Source of the DNA: Candidatus Finniella inopinata
GTDB taxonomy: Bacteria; Pseudomonadota; Alphaproteobacteria; Paracaedibacterales; VGCI01
NCBI GenBank assembly: GCA_945877185.1
Contig: CAMCRD010000005.1
Coordinates: 1 to 45,247 of the forward strand
DNA length: 45,247 nucleotides
Direction of reading: 5' to 3'
Below the pieces are notes generated by a model, which ran no database searches, had not been told where the DNA came from, and saw only the letters and a program-made list of their open reading frames with translations. Made by a program: the position numbers and the translations under genes. This document shows, one piece after another, positions 33,334 to 41,310 of this stretch (position 1 is its first letter; the number at the start of each line of letters is the position of its first letter).

Positions 33334-33354
33334 GACAGGTCGAATTAACCTATC
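33334..33354. promoter_or_regulatory. Operator 2: GACAGGT-N7-ACCTATC
   Basis: Same layout as operator 1 (7-7-7), with one mismatch between the arms. The centres are 43 bases apart, about four helical turns. It overlaps the expected transcription start of the plus-strand gene, a typical repressor position. Confidence 0.55.
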
Positions 33355-33393
33355 CAATTGTTCAAAAAACTATATGAAAAAGGAGTGCATAAA

Positions 33394-34257
33394 ATGATTT
33401 ATACAAAACAAAATGATAAAAGCCCAATGATACGTCGGAGCCTATTTTCTTTAAGCAGTGCGTTGGTCATCGGTTTAATGGGCACCTCTTTTGCGGCTGA
33501 AGTACAGAAAAAGGAACCTTATTATGCAGCGCTGACGAGGGAATGGAAGGTTCCCGAAGAATACAAAGAGAGTAATAAATCTGCGCATATGTATCTAAAG
33601 GAACATGAGCCATCCTACAGGGTTCATAGAGCAGATTTGCGGTTTTCTTTTTTCCCCCTTAATGATCGGGAGCAATTTGGACCGTTGGTGGCCTCTTGGG
33701 AAGCTAAATTAGAATTTAATAATCTCCTCCCGTTCCTTGGTAAAATTCATTCGGCTTACCAGGCGTATTTAGAGTTACCAACCGAAAGCCAAGATGTTTC
33801 TTATAAGCAAAGAGCAGAATTAGGGGCAACGATAACGATGTCAAAATGGGAAACAGGTGATCGTACCAAAACAAATAAGGATCGTTTAGAAAGGCTGGAA
33901 AAAATTATTAATGATCCCGATTTTCCCCAAGAATTAAGAGCAAAGGCGGCATACAACCTCATTGAACATAAGGTCAAACATTCCATGATTGAGCCGACGA
34001 CGCCTCCTGTCTCCTATACGCCGGAAGCGGCGCGGGCTGATTATCGTGAGCTGCTCGCTCTAGCCGATCCAACAACAAGGGCCAGTATTGTGTACCATCT
34101 GGCAGAGTTGGATGATGAAGGGAAAGGGCTTCCAGAACCGAATAGGATCGCGGCCCAAAAAGGGTTCTTAGAAGTCCTTGAAAATCCGGAAGCGCACCCC
34201 TTTACCAAACGCCTGGCCCAGTCAAAATTAGAAGGGATAGCAGGAAAGGCGAAATAA
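33394..34257 (+). CDS. Orphan secreted protein under PadR-linked promoter
   Basis: The protein has 287 aa. A signal peptide (core SLSSALVIGLMGTSFA, cut near 34/35) is preceded by an extended basic N-terminus. The mature part is hydrophilic and mostly helical, with segments such as ELRAKAAYNLIEHKVKH, TTRASIVYHLAELDDEGKG and RIAAQKGFLEVLENPEAHPF. These read like short helical, possibly TPR/Sel1-like, repeats in the C-terminal half, though I cannot assign a family. The ATG at 33394 with AAAGGAG about 9 bases upstream is preferred to TTG at 33358. A periplasmic or exported role is inferred. Confidence 0.8.
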   Translation: MIYTKQNDKSPMIRRSLFSLSSALVIGLMGTSFAAEVQKKEPYYAALTREWKVPEEYKESNKSAHMYLKEHEPSYRVHRADLRFSFFPLNDREQFGPLVASWEAKLEFNNLLPFLGKIHSAYQAYLELPTESQDVSYKQRAELGATITMSKWETGDRTKTNKDRLERLEKIINDPDFPQELRAKAAYNLIEHKVKHSMIEPTTPPVSYTPEAARADYRELLALADPTTRASIVYHLAELDDEGKGLPEPNRIAAQKGFLEVLENPEAHPFTKRLAQSKLEGIAGKAK

Positions 34258-34282
34258 TACCATTTATAAACAAAGTGTTACC

Positions 34283-34467
34283 GTCATTGCGAGCACCCCA
34301 AAACGACCCATGCGGGTCGGGGGTGCGTGGCAATCCAGACAAACTGCGAAGCAGTTTAAATAAGACGAGCATCGTAAACAGCCTGGATCATCACGTCCCG
34401 CCACGCGCTCCCAGCTACGCCTACGGCTTCGCCGTGGCGAGTCGCGCTTGTGGTTCCTCGCAATGAC
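34283..34467. repeat. Composite GTCATTGCGAG repeat with internal hairpins
   Basis: It opens with GTCATTGCGAGCACC and closes with the inverted CCTCGCAATGAC. Further inside, GGCAATCCAG faces CCTGGAT. Two insertions form their own hairpins: CGACCC-ATGC-GGGTCG and CGCCTACGGC-TTC-GCCGTGGCG. It is the longest and most diverged member of the family in the window. Confidence 0.7.
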
Positions 34468-34946
34468 TGTATTTTATTGTTTTTGTTGATTATTTCCCAA
34501 CAAACTCTCGTAAGGGGGCGCCTAGATTTTTTGGAGATCTAGGAATTGTCTTGGGTTATGTCCTCACCTCGTGGAGGAGGCATAAGCTTGCTGGCCATAA
34601 AATAAAACGTTAATGCTGATTTTTGATATTAAATAAAAGAAATGCATATTTATAATGTTAGATATATGATGATTAATATATCTGAGCAAGATGTGTTATC
34701 AGGTCATTTTGCCGCTACTGTGTTTATTCTCTTTATTTCTATTTTTATTCAAACAATTATGGTTTTTATCGAAAAGTTTTATTTAAATTTTTGCTTTTCT
34801 ATACAATTAATCTAAAAATTATTATTGAATAGAGGGATGCCAATAGGTTATCTCAACTGTGTGGGGATAAAATAAACTTTTAAGCAGAAATTAATAACCC
34901 TCCCCCTTAATTGTTGGTTCCTTCTTTATAAAATATGGAGATTAAA

Positions 34947-35012
34947 ATGAAAAAAATGACATGTGAATCAAAAAATAGTCAAGGTTATGCTCCTGCTTTT
35001 TTCAAAAAATAG
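34947..35012 (+). CDS. Possible 21-aa peptide
   Basis: An ATG with GGAG six bases upstream opens a 21-codon frame (MKKMTCESKNSQGYAPAFFK plus one Lys) ending in TAG. The basic ends and single Cys are unremarkable. Given the AT-rich setting, chance is a serious alternative. Confidence 0.2.
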   Translation: MKKMTCESKNSQGYAPAFFKK

Positions 35013-35136
35013 AGTATTACTTTTATTTAGAAAGTATGGCTATAAAATAAAAGCATAATATTTTTCTTTTCATTTGATTGCATCTCTAGTATGCTTAATA
35101 AGATATAATTTTGTAAATAGAAAGTGTGCGTTTCAA

Positions 35137-36042
35137 ATGGATTTCAATTTAAACCATCTCCGGTCTTTTCTTGTGGTTGCGCGTAAAGGGAATTTAAGTG
35201 CGGCTGCCAAAGAGCTTAAGACGACCCAACCTAATCTTGGCCGTCAAATGACCGCTTTGTCCAAAGAAGTTGGCATGGCGCTTTTTGACCGTCATTCTCG
35301 AGGTGTCGCTCTTACCGAACAAGGACAAGAATATTTTGATTTGTGTGAACGCATTGTTGGTCAATTGGAACAGAACACAAGCTTAATCAGAGAAAAAGGA
35401 TCGGAAGTCCAAGGAACTTTAAAAATTGTAGTTGGGATAGGGGTTGGGCAGGTAATTCTAGATCACCTCCCTCTGTTATCTCGTAAATTTCCCAAACTCT
35501 GCTTTAAGATCTCTTCCATGACAGATATTTTCCAATTTAAGATTGGAGATGCGGACGTTGGTATTATCCCAGCCCTTTCTTCTGACCCTAATTTGGTTCA
35601 ACATCATTTATATGATATGGATATAAGTGTTTATGCCTCCCCCTCTTATCTGGAAGCGCGCGGGGTGCCCAAGACCTTTGAAGATCTATACCACCATAAT
35701 ATAATTTTCTTTAGTGGGGATACACCACAAATTACCCACTCTCTCAATCTTCATTTAACGGGCGATCCTGCCAAAGATTCAAAATACACGAATTTTATGG
35801 ACGTCAACAATGGGTTGGCTTTGCGCAAAGCCTTACTGAATGGCTTGGGCATTGGCACTTTCTGCTATGATGCGGATCTTTTGGATCAAAAGTTGCTTGT
35901 TGATGTTTTTCCGGATATGCCGAGCCGCAAAATTCCCTATTATTACACCTATCATCGCCATTTAGAAGGCTCCCCTAAAGTTCATGCCTTCCATGACTTT
36001 ATGAAAGAAATCATGAAAGTTTGGGAGCGCCCTAGCCAATAG
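35137..36042 (+). CDS. LysR-family transcriptional regulator
   Basis: The protein has about 301 aa. The N-terminal helix-turn-helix covers about 1-62: MDFNLNHLRSFLVVARKGNL, then SAAAKELKTTQPNLGRQMTAL and LFDRHSRGVALTEQG. A two-lobed periplasmic-binding-like effector domain follows (from about 90; LKIVVGIGVGQVILDHLPLLSRKFP). I place the start at the ATG at 35137 by alignment with the family, although the frame opens at 35074. The gene normally divergent from a LysR regulator is absent; the upstream AT-rich gap may have held it. Target and ligand are unknown. Confidence 0.9.
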   Translation: MDFNLNHLRSFLVVARKGNLSAAAKELKTTQPNLGRQMTALSKEVGMALFDRHSRGVALTEQGQEYFDLCERIVGQLEQNTSLIREKGSEVQGTLKIVVGIGVGQVILDHLPLLSRKFPKLCFKISSMTDIFQFKIGDADVGIIPALSSDPNLVQHHLYDMDISVYASPSYLEARGVPKTFEDLYHHNIIFFSGDTPQITHSLNLHLTGDPAKDSKYTNFMDVNNGLALRKALLNGLGIGTFCYDADLLDQKLLVDVFPDMPSRKIPYYYTYHRHLEGSPKVHAFHDFMKEIMKVWERPSQ

Positions 36043-36057
36043 AATTAGAACCAACTA

Positions 36058-36106
36058 TTTCACCAACCATCGTTTTGTCCATATAGATGGTCTGTCGTTG
36101 GTGAAA
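36058..36106. terminator. Inverted repeat at the convergent LysR / small secreted gene junction
   Basis: TTTCACCAAC (36058-36067) pairs perfectly with GTTGGTGAAA (36097-36106). Inside it, ACCATC faces GATGGT. It starts 16 bases after the LysR stop and overlaps the last codons of the convergent gene. It may end both transcripts, although no T tract follows. Confidence 0.4.
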
Positions 36107-36488
36107 CCCGTACAATAGGGTGATCCATGGCCATACTTTCCCACGCTCCCATCCCACTTCGTTGGGTCGGTTTTTGAGGTGGTAGGTTTAGCACAGGAGT
36201 GTCCACGATCATATTATCCTCCCACCTCCCCCCGCTGCTTTGCCCAGATTTAGGTAACGAATTATAGGTATCTATTGTATCTCCCCATGCTCCCCTCCCA
36301 CTTGGCGGGATGGATTTTGGGGTTTCAGGCGCATACGTGATTTCTTCCCTTAGCATTTTTCCACCCTCCCAGTACTGGGTTCTGGAGAATACCTTCTGTC
36401 CGTCAGGCCTCTTATCATTTTCCGTTGAAAGGGCAGGGGAGGTTGATAAGATAAGTGTCCAAAAAATTCCCGTGATTATTTTTTTCAT
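36060..36488 (-). CDS. Small secreted protein with Trp-containing repeats
   Basis: The protein has 142 aa. The signal peptide covers about 1-21 (MKKIITGIFWTLILSTSPAL). The mature part contains four loosely repeated Trp blocks at about 40, 68, 89 and 116. They read QYWEGGKMLREE, SGRGAWGDTIDTY, SGGRWEDNMIVDT and SGMGAWESMAMDH, each followed by a Pro-rich link. GGAGAG lies a few bases before the ATG. I recognise no family; repeated W-containing motifs suggest a binding or surface role. It is adjacent to, and on the same strand as, another orphan secreted protein. Confidence 0.7.
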   Translation of the reverse strand: MKKIITGIFWTLILSTSPALSTENDKRPDGQKVFSRTQYWEGGKMLREEITYAPETPKSIPPSGRGAWGDTIDTYNSLPKSGQSSGGRWEDNMIVDTPVLNLPPQKPTQRSGMGAWESMAMDHPIVRVSPTTDHLYGQNDGW

Positions 36489-36577
36489 TATTCTCTCCTT
36501 TTTTAGGAATGGGATCACCCCTACAAATAGCCATTAAAGAGCGTCAAATTCAACATTTATTTTTTGGTAAAACCCCC

Positions 36578-37291
36578 TCACCCGCCTTCGCCTTCACCCC
36601 CCGCAAGCATGCTATCACCTTCATGAATGGAATCCATCAAATCAGAAGAGATATGAGGGTGCAAGGGATGGGCCGCAGGAGGGGCTGGCGCTGTCATATC
36701 CTCCGTTTCGCCTGTTTCTTCCGCCGCATCTGAATTTTCCGCACCGGCTTTCTTCAAAGGATCAGGGCACTTTTTTGTAGTTGTTGCAGGACAAATCAAG
36801 TGGCAATTATGGGCGATCTCCTCATCGGCGCATTGACTTGCCGTACAGGCTATTTTACAGAATTTTGTAAGTTTTTCCAAAGAGACCTTGATTTTAGGGG
36901 AGGACAAATGAAACCACATCTTATGGAAATCTTCTGCCTTGCTGAAGCCCTCCATTAATTTTTCTCTTTTCTTATTCCTCTTTTTATTCTTTTTTGATTT
37001 ATTTGCCTTAGTTTTTGCGGGAGGAGACTCATCCGCTGCTATGTTCCCACTGTCTTCATCCATATCAATATCTTCATCTATAGAGATGGTATCGCTGTCA
37101 TCTACCTCGCCCATAATGGCGCTGCCTTGCAAGGGAGGAGGTTGTTTTTTTGCCTTCGAGGCTGCCTCAGCAACGCCTAAATTCAGAATCATCATGGCCA
37201 ACGGCGCCACCAACAGACGACTCAGAAACATTTTCCAGGGCTGCATCCTTAAGGTCCCACTCTCATCAATAACAACATTGTCCTTATTCAT
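36578..37291 (-). CDS. Secreted acidic/basic protein with twin CX3C motif
   Basis: The protein is up to 237 aa; the start may instead be Met16 or Met21. A hydrophobic signal segment (about 21-43, ending VAEA) is followed by a strongly acidic stretch (62-80). A very basic cluster (about 92-111, KKNKKRNKKREK) comes next. A Cys-rich part has six Cys at about 145, 149, 154, 163, 167 and 175. The pairs 145/149 and 163/167 form a CX3C-X13-CX3C pattern, which in other proteins makes a disulfide-linked helical hairpin. The tail is Ala/Pro/Gly rich. The basic cluster could act as a nuclear signal if delivered to a host, which is speculative. It diverges from hemC. Confidence 0.7.
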   Translation of the reverse strand: MNKDNVVIDESGTLRMQPWKMFLSRLLVAPLAMMILNLGVAEAASKAKKQPPPLQGSAIMGEVDDSDTISIDEDIDMDEDSGNIAADESPPAKTKANKSKKNKKRNKKREKLMEGFSKAEDFHKMWFHLSSPKIKVSLEKLTKFCKIACTASQCADEEIAHNCHLICPATTTKKCPDPLKKAGAENSDAAEETGETEDMTAPAPPAAHPLHPHISSDLMDSIHEGDSMLAGGEGEGG

Positions 37292-37419
37292 AACATTAGC
37301 GGAAATGATCTTTTTTCAAAAGACTATTTTGGAAGCGGTCTTTCAAGTTGATCCACTTCCCTTGCAGCCTCCAATCACTTCTCGTATATTGCGAATCATA
37401 ATAACAAAGGCGCCATATT

Positions 37420-38358
37420 ATGAATCCACCTCCTTTACGCATCGGCACCCGTGGCAGTGTTTTAGCCCTGACGCAAGCCAAATTGGCTTTAAGTCTCTTG
37501 CAAGAAGCCTTTCCAAATGATCCTTCTGTTCAAAATGCATCCCTCGTTATCATCACGACAACGGGCGACCGTATTAAGGACCGCCCCCTTTTTGAGATTG
37601 GGGGAAAGGGCTTATTCGCGAAAGAATTGGAACAAGCCCTTCAGGCAAAGGAGATTGATTTTGCCGTTCATTGTTTAAAAGATATGGAGACGCTTATATC
37701 TCCTGGATTGATGCTGGCGGCGACCCTTAAAAGAGAGGATGCCCGGGATGTCTTGCTGAGCACCAAAGCCCGCACGCTTGAGGCGCTTCCTCCCAAAAGT
37801 GTCGTTGGTACGTGTGCGCCGCGTCGTGTCGCGCAGATTTTACATCAGCGGCCTGATCTCATTTGCGTACCGTTACGGGGTAACGTGGATAGCCGAATTC
37901 GAAAACTTCATGAAGGTCAGATGGACGCCATTATCCTTGCCTTGGCGGGATTACGACGCCTGGGGCGAGAAGATGAGGCCACTTATATATTTCCTGAATC
38001 GGAGATGCTTCCAGCTGTTGGACAAGGCGCGCTTACCCTTGAATGCCGCCAAGACGACATCCGCGTCCAATCTTATTTAGCCGCCTTAAACCATGCAGAA
38101 ACAGAACGCTGCATCACCGCGGAGCGGGCTCTTCTTGCGGGTCTCCAGGGAAGTTGCCGCACACCGATCGGGGGCCATGCAACCCTTCAAGAAGATGGCC
38201 TTCTCCATTTAGAAGCCCTTATCGCCTCGCCAACGGGAACGCCTCTTTACCGAACGGTTCAAGTCGGGGAAGATCCCCTAAGCTTAGGTCTTTCCACGGC
38301 CAAGATTTTAAATGACCTTGCAGGGCCAGGCTTTTGGGATCTTCCATGCGTATCCTGA
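37420..38358 (+). CDS. hemC: Hydroxymethylbilane synthase (porphobilinogen deaminase)
   Basis: This enzyme polymerises four porphobilinogens to hydroxymethylbilane in heme synthesis. It has 312 aa. The N-terminal RIGTRGSVLALTQA is typical, the catalytic Asp is in DFAVHCLKDME, and the dipyrromethane cofactor Cys is in LQGSCRTPIGGHA. Length is standard. AAAGG lies about 10 bases upstream of the ATG. It is the first gene of a four-gene hem cluster and diverges from the orphan secreted gene at 36578-37291. Confidence 0.96.
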   Translation: MNPPPLRIGTRGSVLALTQAKLALSLLQEAFPNDPSVQNASLVIITTTGDRIKDRPLFEIGGKGLFAKELEQALQAKEIDFAVHCLKDMETLISPGLMLAATLKREDARDVLLSTKARTLEALPPKSVVGTCAPRRVAQILHQRPDLICVPLRGNVDSRIRKLHEGQMDAIILALAGLRRLGREDEATYIFPESEMLPAVGQGALTLECRQDDIRVQSYLAALNHAETERCITAERALLAGLQGSCRTPIGGHATLQEDGLLHLEALIASPTGTPLYRTVQVGEDPLSLGLSTAKILNDLAGPGFWDLPCVS

Positions 38359-39059
38359 TCACAAGGCCCCAGGAGAGTGCCGCCTCTCTTGCAAGCCAGC
38401 TTAAAAAGCTTGGGCATCAAGTCATGGTGAACCCTTTAATTGACATCATTCCTCTGACGCTCGAACTGCCACCCCTATCTTCTTTTGAAGCTGTTGTAAC
38501 GACGTCGCAACAGGCCATTCGATGTTTGTCAAATCTTACACCTTTGCGGGATTTCCCCTTATGGTGTGTGGGAACAGAGTCTGAAAAAGTTGCCCGAAAT
38601 CTTGGATTCCAAACCATTTATACCGCAGAAGGATCAGCGCAAGATTTGATTGCAAAATTAACCAAAACTCTTGATTCCTCCCTTGGAAAAACGGTCCTTC
38701 ATGCATCAGGAGATGTTGTTCGTGTGGATGTGGTTGAGGCTTTGCGCAAACAAGGGTTCTCCGCCCAACGAATCGTCCTTTATAAAACCACAGAAGCCAA
38801 CGCGTTTTCATCAGAGACCCACCATGCCTTAAAAACAGGCGCTCTCGATGCAGCCTTGTTCTATTCTCCCAGAACCGGCCGTATTTTTCAAAATTTGTGT
38901 CGTAGCGCCAAACTTGACATTCATTGCAAAACGCTCATGGCCGTATGCCTAAGTGATTCAATCAAAACAGCAATTCAGGATTTGCCCTGGAGAAAAATTC
39001 GCGTTGCAAAAAAAACAACAACAGATGATTTACTAATAGCCCTGATGATGGCAGAATGA
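38346..39059 (+). CDS. hemD: Uroporphyrinogen-III synthase
   Basis: This enzyme closes and inverts ring D of hydroxymethylbilane. The protein has about 237 aa and low overall conservation, as usual for HemD. Recognisable parts are RILITRPQESAASLASQL at the start, VVTTSQQAIRCL and the C-terminal FYSPRTGRIFQNLC. The start at ATG 38346 overlaps the hemC end by 13 bases. Position directly after hemC makes the call firm despite the divergent sequence. Confidence 0.9.
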   Translation: MRILITRPQESAASLASQLKKLGHQVMVNPLIDIIPLTLELPPLSSFEAVVTTSQQAIRCLSNLTPLRDFPLWCVGTESEKVARNLGFQTIYTAEGSAQDLIAKLTKTLDSSLGKTVLHASGDVVRVDVVEALRKQGFSAQRIVLYKTTEANAFSSETHHALKTGALDAALFYSPRTGRIFQNLCRSAKLDIHCKTLMAVCLSDSIKTAIQDLPWRKIRVAKKTTTDDLLIALMMAE

Positions 39060-39091
39060 CCTTGATTTTTAGGATAACCTTGGAGACTTGA

Positions 39092-39928
39092 ATGTCAGAT
39101 AAACCTGTCCCCTCATCCTCACAAGAAGGCCCCCCGCCTTCGAAATCTTGGAGATCCTATTGGGTGCGGTATAGGGGACCGCTTACCTTGTGTCTTGCCT
39201 TAGCAATCATTGTGACATCCCTCCTTGTTTATTGCCGCCCTTTTTATGACCGCCTTTGGCAAAGCCATACACTCCTCAGAGAGGATATCGCCACATTAAA
39301 AAGTCTAACCATGGCCCTTAATGATCGCCTTAACCGCCTAGAATCAGCTGAGAAGGCGGCGCCAATATCCTCTAATTCTGAACAGATCCACGAGTTTGAA
39401 GGACGCTTAACAACACTTCAACAGCAAATTGAAACGCTTCAAACTCAGTCAAAGATGCAGGAGCCTGCTGGGCAATTAGAAAGGTCCCAGGCCTTTGAGA
39501 AAGATTTGATGCGCCTTGCAGAGGCCCAGAAAATAATAAAAACAACACTCACCTTCTGGCGGCTTAAGAGGAAGGTTCTATCGGATGTTCCCTATGCTGT
39601 GGAATTGGCAGCCTATAAAGCGACAACCAAACGAGATGAAGACTTGGCTCTCCTGGAAAAATATGCAGACCAAGGGCTTCAGGCGCTGAAAACATTACCC
39701 GAAGAACCTCTTCAGACCTTTTCTGAAAATGAGACACCATCCTGGTGGGGTCGTTTGAAAAGAGTAGCACGCTCCTTAATAAAAATCGAAAAAGTTGGTG
39801 CTTCCATTTCTCAACCTCCGTCTTCTTCACAAGATCGTCAAGCGATTGAAACCCTCTTAACCCGGCTTGATCAGGCTCTTGCACAACAGCTCGATACGTC
39901 GTTGCCTCTATCTGGAGATGCATTATAA
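39092..39928 (+). CDS. Mitofilin/Mic60-like membrane protein of the hem cluster
   Basis: The protein has 278 aa. A cytoplasmic Pro/Ser-rich tail and one membrane helix (about 31-47) precede a long periplasmic coiled coil (about 60-130). A helical C-terminal domain follows (SWWGRLKRVARSLIKIEKVG). In alphaproteobacteria the gene between hemD and hemY encodes a Mic60-like protein that shapes inner-membrane structure; the layout and topology here match. It is shorter than most Mic60 homologues, and the assignment rests more on context than on residues. Confidence 0.75.
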   Translation: MSDKPVPSSSQEGPPPSKSWRSYWVRYRGPLTLCLALAIIVTSLLVYCRPFYDRLWQSHTLLREDIATLKSLTMALNDRLNRLESAEKAAPISSNSEQIHEFEGRLTTLQQQIETLQTQSKMQEPAGQLERSQAFEKDLMRLAEAQKIIKTTLTFWRLKRKVLSDVPYAVELAAYKATTKRDEDLALLEKYADQGLQALKTLPEEPLQTFSENETPSWWGRLKRVARSLIKIEKVGASISQPPSSSQDRQAIETLLTRLDQALAQQLDTSLPLSGDAL

Positions 39929-41271
39929 TGGTTCATTTTTTACGTGGATTTATTTTCTTTTTAAAGTTATCCATCATTGCTGCGCTCGGTGTCCTTTTGG
40001 CCCAATATCCAGGTGAAGCCCATCTTACGTGGTTTGGCTACCAAGTCGACATGAGCGTTGGTCTGTTACTTGCAGCAATTTTATTGAGCGTCGCGGCAAT
40101 ACTTCTCCTTGCTGGGGCCTGGCGCTCTCTTTGGCGATTGCCCGTTATTTGGGCAGAACAGCGAAAAATGCGCCGTACGCGCAAAGGGCAAGCTGCTTTA
40201 ATAGAAGGTATCAGCGCGATTGCAGCCGGTGAATTCTCTGAGGCGCGCCGCCTTGCAAAGCGGGCCGTCACTTTAAATGCGCAGCAGCCCTTAAACCTTC
40301 TTCTTTCTGCCCAAAGCGCCTATATGTCTGGAAAATTTGAGGAAGCCAATGCCTATTTTCTTCAAATGACCAAGCATCAGGAGACAACATTCCTTGGTTT
40401 GCGAGGCCAAGTATTGCATGCCCGTCACACAAACAATTGGGAGCAAATGCGCCACCTCCTCCAAGAAGCCATGAATAATCGCCCAAAATCTCCCTGGGTT
40501 CTTCAACAATTGTTAGAACTTGATTTGCGCTTAGGCTCTTTTGATAAAGCCAGTATGATTGTTGAACAAATGCAGCTCCGTCAATTGATCACAAAACCAG
40601 AAAGTCGCCGTAGGCAAGCTCTGATTCACTGGATGAAAGCTGAAGCCGCTGAAATGGCGGGAGACGAAAACCTATTTGTTCAAACAGCGGCGAGTGCCCA
40701 CTTTGAAGCTCCGGAAATTTCAACAATTGCGGTTCGTTTGGCGAACCATTACCACAAAATCGGGAAAAGTTCCAAAGCTCAAAAAACACTGATAGGCGGG
40801 TATGCCCATTGCCCTCACCCAGATTTTGCGGACCAGCTGCTCGTCTTGAACACGGATGTTTCTCCCCTTGATCATTACCGCGAGATTGAAAAGCTTGTTG
40901 AGGGGGCCCCCAATCATCCTGAATCCCTTTATATATTGGCCAGGGCTGCAAAAGCCGCCAAGTTGTGGGGACAATCTCGTCATTACCTGACTTTGCTCAA
41001 AGGAATCTTGTATTCTCAACGGGTATGCCGCTTGATGGCGGAATTAGAGGAAGCAGAAAACCCTCACCAAACAAATCAATCTCATGAATGGTGGGAACGC
41101 GCAGCGACCGCACCATCGGATCCGGCATGGGTTTGTAAGAGTTGCCATACAACCACCCCCATCTGGCATCCTATTTGCCCCTCATGTGAAGGATTCGATC
41201 AAATTGCCTGGTCATCTCCGGCCACGCCCACAATGACAAATCATCAGGAGGTCACGCCACTGTTGGGGTGA
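39928..41271 (+). CDS. hemY: HemY-like TPR membrane protein
   Basis: The protein has 447 aa. Two N-terminal membrane helices (about 5-25 and 43-65) are followed by the HemY_N domain and a long TPR-type helical region (about 90-370). The extreme C-terminus has a zinc-ribbon-like pair, CKSC...CPSC (about 405-425), as in alphaproteobacterial HemY. Its biochemical role is unclear; it is a conserved companion of hemC and hemD and not protoporphyrinogen oxidase. The ATG overlaps the preceding stop (TAATG), indicating coupled translation. Confidence 0.87.
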   Translation: MVHFLRGFIFFLKLSIIAALGVLLAQYPGEAHLTWFGYQVDMSVGLLLAAILLSVAAILLLAGAWRSLWRLPVIWAEQRKMRRTRKGQAALIEGISAIAAGEFSEARRLAKRAVTLNAQQPLNLLLSAQSAYMSGKFEEANAYFLQMTKHQETTFLGLRGQVLHARHTNNWEQMRHLLQEAMNNRPKSPWVLQQLLELDLRLGSFDKASMIVEQMQLRQLITKPESRRRQALIHWMKAEAAEMAGDENLFVQTAASAHFEAPEISTIAVRLANHYHKIGKSSKAQKTLIGGYAHCPHPDFADQLLVLNTDVSPLDHYREIEKLVEGAPNHPESLYILARAAKAAKLWGQSRHYLTLLKGILYSQRVCRLMAELEEAENPHQTNQSHEWWERAATAPSDPAWVCKSCHTTTPIWHPICPSCEGFDQIAWSSPATPTMTNHQEVTPLLG

Positions 41272-41310
41272 TTGTGACGTTATTTATATTGTTTTTTAAG
41301 GAACTCAAAA

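Larger units (their letters stand above)
34258..35136. other. Long AT-rich intergenic region
   Basis: This is a gap of about 880 bases. The first part (34283-34467) is a composite palindromic repeat. The rest is strongly AT-rich, with no long open frame on either strand. One short open frame with a ribosome site occurs at 34947-35012. Decayed gene sequence is possible but not recognisable. Confidence 0.6.

Noticed and set aside
20162-34467. CRISPR array made of the GTCATTGCGAG repeats
   Set aside because: Copies are kilobases apart, occur as inverted pairs, and have no regular spacers or cas genes.
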